Assembly (NCBI RefSeq): GCF_016056295.1
Contig: NZ_JAECZB010000018.1
Coordinates: forward strand, 1 to 64,000
DNA length: 64,000 bases
Direction: 5' to 3'
Source of the DNA: Atlanticothrix silvestris CENA357
Lineage (GTDB): Bacteria; Cyanobacteriota; Cyanobacteriia; Cyanobacteriales; Nostocaceae
A model generated the notes under the pieces. That model was not told the origin of the DNA. It saw nothing but the letters and a program-made list of their open reading frames with translations, and made no database searches. Made by a program: the position numbers and the translations under genes. Positions 55,238 through 63,399 of this stretch are shown here, in pieces; the stretch's first letter is position 1, and every line of letters starts with the position of its first letter.

Positions 55238-56923
55238 ATGAAACGAACCGGAAAGTCTCTGCTGCTAGCCTTGAACTGGTTATTGCTTTCAGTTGGTACA
55301 ACGATTTTAATTATCTTGACACAACCGATCGCACCCGTTCCAGCACAAGAACCTGCTTCTAGCACTATTGAAACTACAAGCACACCCAATCCAGAAACCC
55401 CAGCACAAAAGCTACAAGATGCGCTGCAACGTTCATCTACCCCAGAAGCAACTCCGGAAGCCACAACAGATCCCAACCAACCTACATCTACTCCAGAAAC
55501 CACTGATTCAGAAAAGCCAGATTCGACCCAAGAACCTACACTTACTCCTGAAGAAATCACCCGTCAGCTAAAACTAATAGAAGCAGATAGGCTTTATTTA
55601 GCAGGACAAATTCCAGAAGCAGAAAAACTGTATCGAGAAGCCAAAAAACCCTTTACAAAAATAATTGCGCCTCCAGCGCGCAAACCAGCGATACTTGATC
55701 CAGCACAACTATCCCCAGCAGGTAAAGTTTATTGGCGGGAAGCAGAAGCGGGAATTGCTACTAAACTGCAAACTCGAACTTTAGTACCATTACAATTATT
55801 GGTTGAGCAATATCCAGAATTTATTCCTGGTAATATTCGCTATGCCGAAGTACTCAAACAATATGATCGCCCCCAGGAAGCATTAGAAGTATTAGAACGG
55901 GCAACTTCTCTGTATCCTAATCAGCCAGAATTGATTAAAGCTAGAGTCACAGCTTTAGCTGAAGCCAAAAAATGGATGGAAGCTTCTTTAGCGGCGCGTC
56001 AATTTGCTATTCTCAACCCCAAAGATCCACAAGCACCTGAGTTTACGAATTTAGCCCAAACAAATCTCAAACGTTACAAATCCCACATCCGAGAAGAAAT
56101 TAGAGGCAATGCCCTCGCCAACATTATCACAGGTGCATTAGGTTATGCCGTAACTGGCAGCCTTTTGGGGCCATTTTCTGCGATTGACTCTACTATTTTG
56201 CTGCTACAAGGTGAAGAATCTGTAGGTGAGTCGGTAGCAAAACAGGCAAAAAAACAGCTGGAGGTGATCATAGATGACCAAATTGTGGGATACGTCAATG
56301 AAATTGGGCAAAAACTAGCGAAAGTAGCAGGACGAGATGAATTTAAATACGAATTCTTCGTCATTCCAGAAGAAGACCTTAACGCCTTTGCTCTGCCTGG
56401 AGGTAAAGTCTTTATTAATGCAGGTGCGATCGCTAAAGCTAATTCAGAAGCAGAATTGGCTGGGTTAATTGGTCATGAATTATCTCATGTAGTTCTATCC
56501 CACGGTTTTCAATTAGTTACTCAAGGGAACCTCGTCTCTAACGTCACCCAGTATCTTCCCCTAGGTGGTACTGTTGGTCAACTTTTCGGATTAAGTTACA
56601 GCCGTGATATGGAACGTCAAGCAGATACCCTTGGCACTCGCTTAATTGTTGCTAGCGGCTATGCTGCTGATGGCTTGCGTAATTTAATGGTGACATTAGA
56701 CAAACAAAAGAAATATTCTCCTCCTACTTGGTTGTCTTCTCATCCAGGCGGTAATGAACGAGTTAGTTATATAGAAGACCTCATTACTCGTGGTGGCTAC
56801 AACCGCTACGCTTATGAAGGAGTAGGTCGTCATGCAGAGGTTAAAGCTAGGGTAAAGCAGCTACTCAAAGAAAAGAAAGAACGAAAGAAAAAAGAACGAG
56901 AGGAAAAAAAGCAGAATTCTTGA
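55238..56923 (+). CDS. M48-family metalloprotease with N-terminal TPR-like region
   Basis: The ATG at 55238 (561 residues) begins a signal-like hydrophobic segment (LLLALNWLLLSVGTTILIIL) and an export-type end (APVPAQ). A Thr/Pro-rich linker (about 35-105) and helical TPR-like repeats (LVEQYPEFIPGNIRYAEVLKQ, DRPQEALEVLERATSLYPNQPELI) follow. The peptidase domain has HELSHVVLSHG (His413, Glu414, His417) and ERQAD with the third ligand. The arrangement resembles BepA-like periplasmic quality-control proteases. The C-terminus is highly charged (KKERKKKEREEKK). Confidence 0.9.
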   Translation: MKRTGKSLLLALNWLLLSVGTTILIILTQPIAPVPAQEPASSTIETTSTPNPETPAQKLQDALQRSSTPEATPEATTDPNQPTSTPETTDSEKPDSTQEPTLTPEEITRQLKLIEADRLYLAGQIPEAEKLYREAKKPFTKIIAPPARKPAILDPAQLSPAGKVYWREAEAGIATKLQTRTLVPLQLLVEQYPEFIPGNIRYAEVLKQYDRPQEALEVLERATSLYPNQPELIKARVTALAEAKKWMEASLAARQFAILNPKDPQAPEFTNLAQTNLKRYKSHIREEIRGNALANIITGALGYAVTGSLLGPFSAIDSTILLLQGEESVGESVAKQAKKQLEVIIDDQIVGYVNEIGQKLAKVAGRDEFKYEFFVIPEEDLNAFALPGGKVFINAGAIAKANSEAELAGLIGHELSHVVLSHGFQLVTQGNLVSNVTQYLPLGGTVGQLFGLSYSRDMERQADTLGTRLIVASGYAADGLRNLMVTLDKQKKYSPPTWLSSHPGGNERVSYIEDLITRGGYNRYAYEGVGRHAEVKARVKQLLKEKKERKKKEREEKKQNS

Positions 56924-56994
56924 TGAATCAAAACATAAAATAATTCGTCAATGAAAGTATCAATTCCCTACCACATTTTTGCTGGAGAAGATTT

Positions 56995-57765
56995 ATGTCA
57001 TCACAACTGCTGAAGTTTGTTTCTTTAAGCTGTCTTGGTTTATCCCTATCTTTGGGTAACTCTGTAGCTTTTGCCCAATATGACTCTAGTAGCGATGGTG
57101 TTGTTGTACCAACTGTACCATCAGGTTCATCAACATCAACAGGCACATCAATACCTATAAATACACCAACAAACATACCCGCTTCGCCCAACGTTAACAA
57201 TGGGACTCGGTTTTTTTGCCAGTCTTACAATGGTCAATATACCGTCATGTATCAGCCCCAAAGCCAACCAGGACAATACTTTCCTTGGGCGACTCCTGCG
57301 GCTTTAGGTGGTGGCTGGGATCCACTAAGGCGCTGTCAAACAATTGCTAGCCGCTTAGAGTTATATCGCCCAGATGGCTTACAAGAACTCCAGACAGGGA
57401 CATTGAATAATGAAAACGTTGTCTGCGTGACAACTGAAGCTAACCCTTCTTGTCGGATTGTCTTGACAGTACCCCGTGACAAAGATGCTTATGTTGTACG
57501 TAATAGTGTGTTCCAAAACTTAGTTTCTGCTGATAATGGACAACAGACCACAGCTGTTAACACTTATAGAAATAGTGGTAGGGGAGGAGTAGACGAATTA
57601 TATAACTTAGGTCGCACACTTCTAGGTAACGGTAATAATCAAGCTAGATCATCTCGAAGTGGGATCAATCTCAAACCTTACCTTGATCCTCAAGATGGTG
57701 GTAGCTTGCGGAATAAAGTTCCTAATAGAGTTCCCACCCGCCTTAATCCTGGCAATTTCCGTTAA
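56995..57765 (+). CDS. COP23-domain secreted protein
   Basis: This 256-residue protein has a clear signal peptide (cleavage likely after SVAFA) and a Ser/Thr/Pro-rich stretch (about 28-70). The COP23 domain follows (RFFCQSYNGQYTVMYQ ... RRCQTIASRLELYRPDGLQELQTG ... VCVTTEANPSCRIVLTV), with four cysteines that probably form disulphides. COP23 was named as a circadian oscillating membrane protein in cyanobacteria; its function is unknown. The good ribosome binding site GGAGAAG supports the ATG. A hairpin follows at about 57846-57867. Confidence 0.9.
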   Translation: MSSQLLKFVSLSCLGLSLSLGNSVAFAQYDSSSDGVVVPTVPSGSSTSTGTSIPINTPTNIPASPNVNNGTRFFCQSYNGQYTVMYQPQSQPGQYFPWATPAALGGGWDPLRRCQTIASRLELYRPDGLQELQTGTLNNENVVCVTTEANPSCRIVLTVPRDKDAYVVRNSVFQNLVSADNGQQTTAVNTYRNSGRGGVDELYNLGRTLLGNGNNQARSSRSGINLKPYLDPQDGGSLRNKVPNRVPTRLNPGNFR

Positions 57766-57845
57766 ATTCTAAATTACTTCACAAATGTGAGCGATTTCGC
57801 CAAACTCAGCAGATATAACTCTTTTAAATACAAATTTACTTTAGG

Positions 57846-57868
57846 GTGGGCAAATGTCTCACCCTATT
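57846..57868 (+). terminator. Possible terminator after COP23 gene
   Basis: AGGGTG and CACCCT pair across a short loop, followed by ATTTAATTT, about 75 nt after the stop codon. The T-tract is weak. Confidence 0.5.
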
Positions 57869-57918
57869 TAATTTGGTGAACTCTGTTTACAGAAAGCAAT
57901 GTTGAGTGCGATCGCAGA

Positions 57919-58017
57919 CTAAATTGAGTCGTCTTCATCAACAAGCTGTTGTAGCAAATGAAGGTGATTAATAGCTGCAAGGTTATTTATGGGTGAAGTA
58001 TCACTAACAATGATCAC
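57919..58017 (-). pseudogene. DUF3368 PIN-type toxin, truncated remnant
   Basis: A GTG overlapping the antitoxin stop (GTGA) begins IIVSDTSPINNLAAINHLHLL, the characteristic N-terminus of DUF3368 PIN-domain toxins. The frame ends in TAG after 32 residues, whereas full proteins have about 150-160. The PIN active site is therefore incomplete. It is directly downstream of the UPF0175 antitoxin gene, the expected order of this toxin-antitoxin type. Confidence 0.75.
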
Positions 58018-58259
58018 AATCTACCCATCTGGCGCAAGTTGTTAATGTCTTGTTCAAAATCTTCTATCCCATAATGTATGGGGATCTGACGACTTGCAAG
58101 TAGATGCTGAAATGCTATCCGATTCATATCGGCAAACCGACTTGCTTGGCCAAGAGTTAACTTTTCTTTTTCAAACAGCATCACCGCAATTTCCCGCTTC
58201 ATTTCGTCTTCAGTCATGCGGGTTGTGGTTAATATTTCATTAGGAATGACGACGCTCAT
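58014..58259 (-). CDS. UPF0175-family antitoxin
   Basis: The ATG at 58259 (81 residues) is preferred to the upstream one because family members begin with a short strand such as SVVIPNEILTTTRM. The helical body (MKREIAVMLFEKEKLTLGQASRFADMNRIAFQHLLASRQIPIHY) is the UPF0175 pattern, a predicted antitoxin usually paired with a DUF3368 toxin. The toxin is truncated here, so this is an orphan antitoxin. Confidence 0.85.
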   Translation of the reverse strand: MSVVIPNEILTTTRMTEDEMKREIAVMLFEKEKLTLGQASRFADMNRIAFQHLLASRQIPIHYGIEDFEQDINNLRQMGRL

Positions 58260-58646
58260 AGTTACAATCTTTTCTATCAATATTATTCTAATTGGTCTAC
58301 GTCCAGCGGAGTTCACCAGGGAGTTGCCTATTGTAGGGTTGAGCGCGATCGCCTAAGACTAGCTACGATATGAATATAAAGTAGAGTGCGATCGCATATT
58401 TTTCATACTTGCGATAGATTTACAATGCGAACAAGCCCATATTCTCATAAATACTCTATTGAAAACCCTTAAGAAAATTAAGGTAAACTCAATGGTAATG
58501 ATAAAGTTTTTCACTAAGCTTGAGACGATTGTGTCTCCCATTGCTGGTTATATTACAGATAACGCTTATTTTAAGAACTGTTACTAGTTACTTTGTCAGA
58601 TTAATTGTGACCTTGACTAATCGATAAGGTTAAGAGAGACTAACTA
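58260..58646. other. Intergenic region with HIP1 sites
   Basis: About 390 bases containing GCGATCGC copies near 58346 and 58388. The longest open frame (58359-58541 minus) has no family resemblance. Promoters for the flanking divergent genes should lie here. Confidence 0.4.
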
Positions 58647-58751
58647 ATGACAGACGTGCGTACTTATAAAAATAATAAGTTTTGTAAAGTTTCTGAGATA
58701 TATATTTTGAGAGATGGAACATTAGTTAACAAATGGCAAGTTGGTATCTAA
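58647..58751 (+). CDS. Possible small protein (34 aa)
   Basis: ATG at 58647 opens a 34-codon frame, MTDVRTYKNNKFCKVSEIYI then LRDGTLVNKWQVGI, ending in TAA at 58749-58751. A GAGAG ribosome binding site lies about 8 nt upstream. The sequence is plausible as a real small protein or the end of a decayed gene, but I recognise no family. It precedes the DUF2997 gene by 82 nt. Confidence 0.35.
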   Translation: MTDVRTYKNNKFCKVSEIYILRDGTLVNKWQVGI

Positions 58752-58833
58752 GTAAAAATGTTCCGATGGCTACATTTGTAGCCTGCTGCTAAGGCAGTAC
58801 AATTCAAGCGTACTATCGTGGTTGGCCAACAAC

Positions 58834-59043
58834 ATGGAGACATTAGAGTTCATAATTTATCCAGACGGTCGGGTACAAGAGAAAGTCACCGGCATTGTAG
58901 GTACTTCTTGCGCTGAGGTTACAGCAGCAATAGAGGCACAGTTGGGGCAAGTACTCACTCATGAGCCAACCTCAGAATTCTTTGCCGTTCAGGTGCTGCA
59001 ATCCAATGTGGCAAATACTCAAGCCACTTACAGCGATTGGTAA
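58834..59043 (+). CDS. DUF2997-family small protein
   Basis: Starting at the ATG 58834 (69 residues; the TTG at 58822 adds four residues without support) gives METLEFIIYPDGRVQEKVTGI then a helical middle and QATYSDW. This is the DUF2997 pattern, found beside Ycf35 (DUF1257) in cyanobacteria and many other bacteria. Function is unknown. It is 39 nt before ycf35, so the two are most likely one operon with the ferredoxin gene. Confidence 0.85.
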   Translation: METLEFIIYPDGRVQEKVTGIVGTSCAEVTAAIEAQLGQVLTHEPTSEFFAVQVLQSNVANTQATYSDW

Positions 59044-59082
59044 GTTTTTTCAATAGTTTAGTGTCATTAATTCACAACCACC

Positions 59083-59469
59083 ATGTCACACTTTAGCCAA
59101 ATTAAGACTCAAATACGTAACCTTGATTCTTTGAAAGATGCGCTGACTGAATTGGGCATCGACTGGAAACCTGGGCCACACGAAGTGCGTGGCTATCGGG
59201 GTCAAACTCATCCTGCCGAAGTGACCATTGAGCAGGAAAATGGCTACGACATCGGCTTTAGATGGAATGGCAAAGAATACGAATTGGTGGCAGACTTGCA
59301 ATACTGGCAACAAAATCTGTCTGTAGATGGATTTTTGCGCCAAGTAACGCAACGCTATGCTTACCAAACAGTTGTGAAAGAAACCACTCGTGTTGGTTTT
59401 CAGGTTACTGAACAACAAAAAAATGAAGATGGTTCGATTCGCTTGGTAGTACAACGCTGGAGTGCGTAA
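59083..59469 (+). CDS. ycf35: Ycf35 (DUF1257) protein
   Basis: This 128-residue protein is Ycf35, encoded in some plastid genomes and nearly all cyanobacteria, with unknown function. It has the family start MSHFSQIKTQIRNLDSLKDALTELG followed by a central beta-rich section (YDIGFRWNGKEYELVADLQYW) and the helical QVTQRYAYQTVVKE. The stop TAA overlaps the ferredoxin ATG by one base, so the genes are translationally coupled. Confidence 0.92.
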   Translation: MSHFSQIKTQIRNLDSLKDALTELGIDWKPGPHEVRGYRGQTHPAEVTIEQENGYDIGFRWNGKEYELVADLQYWQQNLSVDGFLRQVTQRYAYQTVVKETTRVGFQVTEQQKNEDGSIRLVVQRWSA

Positions 59470-59930
59470 TGGCTGATTTTCTGCCGTCGCCGGAAGAACA
59501 AGAAGAAAACCGTTCCGGTTTGGAACCAGAATTAGGTGGTCGCTTGCGGGATGACCCAGAACGTTCTGGTTTGGAACCGGAATTGGGCGGTATGCTACGT
59601 CAAAAGGGTGTTTATGTAGATGAAATCACCTGTATTGGTTGTAAGCACTGTGCCCATGTTGCGCGAAATACTTTCTATATTGAAGCAGATTATGGGCGAT
59701 CGCGCGTGGTTCGCCAAGATGGGGACGCGGAAGAAGTAATCCAAGAAGCAATAGACACTTGTCCTGTTGATTGCATTCATTGGGTTGATTACACCGAACT
59801 GAAAAATTTAGAAGAAGAGCGCAAATATCAGGTAATTCCTGTTGTGGGTTATCCGGTAGAACAGGCAGTTTCTGCTGCTCAAAAGCGGCGTAAAAAGCAA
59901 AAGTTAAAAACCAAAAAATCCCGTTATTAA
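59469..59930 (+). CDS. Ferredoxin-like [Fe-S] protein with duplicated N-terminal motif
   Basis: This 153-residue protein has the cluster motif CIGCKHC followed by A-R-N and CPVDCIHW near residues 96-103, that is one [4Fe-4S] or [3Fe-4S] site. The N-terminal 45 residues contain two copies of a short element, RSGLEPELGG (about 16-25 and 32-41). The C-terminal end is Lys-rich (RRKKQKLKTKKSRY). It is coupled to ycf35 and followed by a terminator at 59954, so the operon ends here. The electron partner is unknown. Confidence 0.9.
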   Translation: MADFLPSPEEQEENRSGLEPELGGRLRDDPERSGLEPELGGMLRQKGVYVDEITCIGCKHCAHVARNTFYIEADYGRSRVVRQDGDAEEVIQEAIDTCPVDCIHWVDYTELKNLEEERKYQVIPVVGYPVEQAVSAAQKRRKKQKLKTKKSRY

Positions 59931-59953
59931 ATAACAAAATTAAATAATTTAGT

Positions 59954-59991
59954 AAAATCAAGGGCTTGTTTTATCAGTCCTTGATTTTTTT
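59954..59991 (+). terminator. Rho-independent terminator after the ferredoxin gene
   Basis: AAATCAAGG pairs with CCTTGATTT around a loop, followed by a T-run, about 25 nt after the stop codon. It closes the DUF2997-Ycf35-ferredoxin operon. Confidence 0.85.
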
Positions 59992-60008
59992 ATTTATGCT
60001 ACGCGGGT

Positions 60009-60046
60009 CAGTTGTCAATAGTCAGTTGTCAGTTGTCAGTTGTTTT
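60009..60046. repeat. Heptamer tandem repeat (GTCAGTT)
   Basis: Degenerate copies of the 7-bp unit GTCAGTT (GTCAATA, then three GTCAGTT) occur, and a related CTAACCA/CTGACAA block near 60103-60131 can pair with it to form a long imperfect hairpin. It is a short-tandem-repeat locus, non-coding. Confidence 0.75.
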
Positions 60047-60251
60047 TGATCTAGTACTTAGTATCCCATCACGTTGTGGGTGGTTTTAAAAGCATCTTTA
60101 CTACTGACTACTAACCACTAACCACTGACAAAACTCTATCCCTTTGTAGGTAAGAGTTTTTTATACAAGCTAAATTATTAATTAGCTCAATTTCTCTGCT
60201 GCATTTTTAAGCAGCAACTCGTCGTCAGGCATCGCCTCTGTAAAAACTAAA

Positions 60252-61516
60252 ATGACTAACGAAGAACTGCTGCAAATTATTGAACAATCTGCCAGAGATA
60301 AGGTAACAAAAATCCAGTCCCTATTCCACCGGAAATTTTGGGTAGAAAGGATTTATCTGAAGAACCAGGTAATCTTCACACAACCAAATGGTGAAGACTT
60401 TCGCGTAAATATCTGGGATTTCGGCGGACAGGAAATCTATCACCAAACCCATCAATTTTTCCTGAGTAAGCGTTCCCTTTATGCCTTAGTCGCTGACACT
60501 CGCAAAGAAAACACTGATTTTTACTGGTGGCTAAATGTTGTCGAACTCCTCAGTGATAATAGTCCGGTTATCATCATCAAAAACGAACAACAAACGCTTC
60601 AATGCTGGTCGTTACCAAATTGAGTGCGAAAACAGCTATGAAATGGTAGATGTCCGCAGGTTAATCGATAATGTAATGTTCCAACCCGCTAAAGCAGATG
60701 GGGAGATCAACCCCAAAGTTACACCGTTGCAAAACGAACTGGAGCAAGAGAGAAATGAATCGTTGACGCATCGGTTAGCAGATAGCAAAGAAATTTTTAT
60801 CTCCTATGCTTGGGGTGGAGAAAGTGAGCAATTTGTCAATAACCCTGTTCTGTCACTCTCGGAAAACAATAATCGAAGCAATATTCTGAAACTTTGATTG
60901 AGCCAAGCTTTGAGGCTTTATTTTCTAACAGTAACTAAAATTTATAGCCAAAACTTAGAAATTAAAGCCTCGAAAGGCTTTCAGCGATTGGGTTCTCCCA
61001 AAGTGATAAAAGACGGATAAGCTGGATGAGACTTTGCAGGCTAAAGGAATCAAAATCATCCGCGATAAACGCGATTTGGGCTACAAAGGACTGATTAAAG
61101 CCTTTATGGAACGGATTGGACGGGGTAAATGTGCGATCGCAGTTATTAGTGACAAGTATTTAAAATCTTCCAATTGTATGTTTGAGCTAGTGCAAATTGC
61201 TAAAAATGGAGAGTTTTATAATCGGATTTTCCCGATTGTGTTAGCGGATGCCCAAATTTATAAGGCTGTTGCAAGACTTAAATATATTAAGCATTGGGAA
61301 GAAGAAATTAAAGAACTAGACGAAGCTATGAAAGAGGTTGGTGCAGCTAATTTACAGGGATTTCGTGAAGAAATTGACCAATACACCGAGATTCGCAACA
61401 CGATCGCCGAACTCACTAACCTGCTAAAAGACATGAATACACTGACTTCAAATATTCACAGCGAGTCAGGATTTGAGGAATTATTGCAGGCGATCGCACA
61501 GCGTCTAGATGAGTGA
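60252..61516 (+). pseudogene. Decayed Roc-COR GTPase with TIR domain
   Basis: Fragments of one ancestral gene are visible in order. A leader (MTNEELLQIIEQSARDKVT) is typical of cyanobacterial LRR-Roc proteins. A Roc GTPase piece has WDFGGQE and TDFYWWL but no P-loop. A frame change occurs near 60590-60620. Then come the COR end (IECENSYEMVDVRRLIDN) and a TIR domain (KEIFISYAWGGESEQFVN, continuing at 61022 as LDETLQAKGIKIIRDKRDLG with the helical end). The LRRs, P-loop and most of COR are missing. The TIR half is interrupted by a 174-bp element. The intact type of protein is a signalling GTPase of uncertain role; this copy is dead. Confidence 0.85.
60843..61016. mobile_element. MITE-like element inserted in the TIR domain, 4-bp target duplication
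   Basis: The element starts CCCTGTTCTGTCACTCTCGG and ends CCCAAAGTGATAAAAGACGG; the ends are imperfect inverted repeats. ATAA lies at 60839-60842 and again at 61017-61020. Removing 60843-61020 joins the sequence to read FVNKLDETLQAKG in frame. It encodes no protein. Confidence 0.85.
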
Positions 61517-61621
61517 TACTATTTCTAAAAATCGGCTTTGCATAATTGAACGTAAGTTCAACAGAACTCAAAAATAATAGTAGTATTTCATCAAGAAATA
61601 ATTGACAAATAAATTTCCTGT

Positions 61622-61643
61622 AGAGACGGCGATTTATCGTGTC
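61622..61643. repeat. Small hairpin repeat, diverged copy
   Basis: GAGACGGCGATTTATCGTGTCT is a diverged relative of the hairpin at 36462-36483. Confidence 0.6.
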
Positions 61644-61668
61644 TCCCCAACCGCCTTTATCAAGCAAT

Positions 61669-61695
61669 AACTGGTACAAGGTGTGTACCAGTTTT
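61669..61695. terminator. Hairpin terminator between pseudogene and DUF4335 gene
   Basis: AACTGGTAC-AAGGTGT-GTACCAGTT is a perfect 9-bp stem with a short T-tract after it on the plus strand. It lies 29 nt beyond the DUF4335 gene's 3' end and may terminate transcription from either side. Confidence 0.65.
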
Positions 61696-61723
61696 ATAAA
61701 TGGCATTAAACAGTTTGGTTTAA

Positions 61724-63364
61724 CTAATCAGATTCTGGTAGTGTCTGTACCTTACCGTTAGGACTGAGAATCACTCTAATTCTGAGATTTTTACCATATC
61801 TATTAGCGGAAACAAAAGGTTTCCCAATGTCAGGCATTCCAGTACTGTTAACAAACTCTCGTGCTGGTTTATTCAGAGGAAAAATTCGTTCAATTGTGCC
61901 ATCAACACCCACCATCAAACTATACTCTAGGGTTTGCGTTAATCCCGTCGGTGGCTGCCAGCGACTTTTCAGGATGTCTCTAGCTTCTGCTATCTGAGGT
62001 GTATCAAATAAAGTACTATCAGTGGCAACCTCTGTAGATGTCGGGTTTGGAGATTGACCTCTCAATCGATTAACTAATGAGTCACTGTCAGCAACAGCAG
62101 ATGATGTATTACTTGTAGGAGACAGTTCCGACGATGGTTGACTCCTAGAAGCGACTGTTCCAGAGGAATTGATTTTTTCCTCTAATTGTTTAGGGTCAAA
62201 AGGTGTATAGGCTGAAGGAAGCGTAGGAACAGCAGGGGGAACTGCTGAAATATTGGGGGATAAGCTGCCTGTAGTTGAAGAAAGACTGGGTGGCAAATCT
62301 CGTTTTTTGGGAAGACCAATTTCACTTTGAGAAATTGATCGAGTAGAGTTTTGCTTGAGATTTGGTTGAATAGCGATTTGCTGATTTCCTGTGGCGAATG
62401 CTGGATTTTGCTGATTGCTATTTTGAGTTGGAATTGTCCCCTGAGGTATGGTCAATGTATCTTGCGGAGAGAGTGGGGATGTTGGGGGCAAAGTTGAAGT
62501 TAAACTCGAATCAGGAGGTGCTAAAGGCGTTTGAGGCAAACTATCTGTGGGAAGTGGCGGGGTAGAGCCTAGGGGTGGTAGTGGTTGTAAACTATCTGGG
62601 GGAGTAATTCCGGGTTGTGGTGTAGGAAGGTTGAGTGGAGGTGCTAAAGCAAGTTCTTCATTGGCTGAGGTTGTCTTTTTAGCTGTTGATGGCTGTTTTT
62701 GCCTAGTGTTGTTGGCATATTGCAACGTCATTGGTAATAAACCGACACTTAACACTAGTACTGCGGCAACAGGTGTCCAAGCAGGTAATCGGCGAATAGG
62801 AGTAGTCTTATTAAGACTTGGTAACGCCATGACATCAGCCGAGTACTCATCTAGGGCAGTTGCTAAATCGAACAGTTGCAGCAGACTAAGTTGAATTACA
62901 GGGCCAGATCCCTGGTTAGCCAGAGAACCGAGAAATAGATTATGAGTTAAATATTTACCTGGTTCTAAATGTATTTTTATCCCTGGTATCTGGGAACTAA
63001 AAGATTGGAATGTCTGAGTTGGTAGTGAAGGTTGTTGAAAATCTGTTAATTCGGAGTCGTGAGGTACTTTGCTGGAATCTTCGTTTCCCGAAAAACTGAC
63101 CCAAAAGTTTTCTGAAGACTGTTGGAGAATTTCTTGTATGTAGCTGGTGACTGCATCACACAAAGCTTCTAGTTGATCGCGATCGCCCCGAATCGGGACT
63201 CTACGTTCTTCGGGTAGTCGCGGATCATCGAAGCGCAGTTCAAAACTTAGCTGTTTGAGAACAGTTTTCCCCATCCATTGAGATAAGGGTGAACTTTGCG
63301 CCAAGATTTCTAGTGTGCAAGTAGGGGGTGTGTAGCGACGAATGACAGAATTTGATGGTGGCAT
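61724..63364 (-). CDS. DUF4335-family cyanobacterial protein
   Basis: This 546-residue protein has a conserved N-terminal domain (about 1-190; NSVIRRYTPPTCTLEILAQSSPLSQW, LSFELRFDDPRLPEERRVPIRGDRDQLEAL). One membrane span follows (about 197-216, AAVLVLSVGLLPMTL), then a long Pro/Ser/Thr-rich linker. A conserved C-terminal domain (from about 455, IAEARDILKSRWQPPTGLTQTLEYSLMVGVDGTIERIFPLN) ends the protein. The N-terminal pattern is DUF4335, found only in cyanobacteria as I recall, and adjacent to DUF3038. Topology suggests a cytoplasmic head and an extracytoplasmic tail. Function is unknown. Confidence 0.88.
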   Translation of the reverse strand: MPPSNSVIRRYTPPTCTLEILAQSSPLSQWMGKTVLKQLSFELRFDDPRLPEERRVPIRGDRDQLEALCDAVTSYIQEILQQSSENFWVSFSGNEDSSKVPHDSELTDFQQPSLPTQTFQSFSSQIPGIKIHLEPGKYLTHNLFLGSLANQGSGPVIQLSLLQLFDLATALDEYSADVMALPSLNKTTPIRRLPAWTPVAAVLVLSVGLLPMTLQYANNTRQKQPSTAKKTTSANEELALAPPLNLPTPQPGITPPDSLQPLPPLGSTPPLPTDSLPQTPLAPPDSSLTSTLPPTSPLSPQDTLTIPQGTIPTQNSNQQNPAFATGNQQIAIQPNLKQNSTRSISQSEIGLPKKRDLPPSLSSTTGSLSPNISAVPPAVPTLPSAYTPFDPKQLEEKINSSGTVASRSQPSSELSPTSNTSSAVADSDSLVNRLRGQSPNPTSTEVATDSTLFDTPQIAEARDILKSRWQPPTGLTQTLEYSLMVGVDGTIERIFPLNKPAREFVNSTGMPDIGKPFVSANRYGKNLRIRVILSPNGKVQTLPESD

Positions 63365-63399
63365 GGCAGGAACTGCGGGGGAAAAGATTATCTAAAAAA

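Noticed and set aside
55201-55560. 119-residue minus-strand frame at the start of the M48 gene
   Set aside because: It is antisense to the Thr/Pro-rich linker; low-complexity shadow.
58359-58541. 60-residue minus-strand frame
   Set aside because: It lies in a HIP1-containing intergenic region, with no ribosome binding site or family match.
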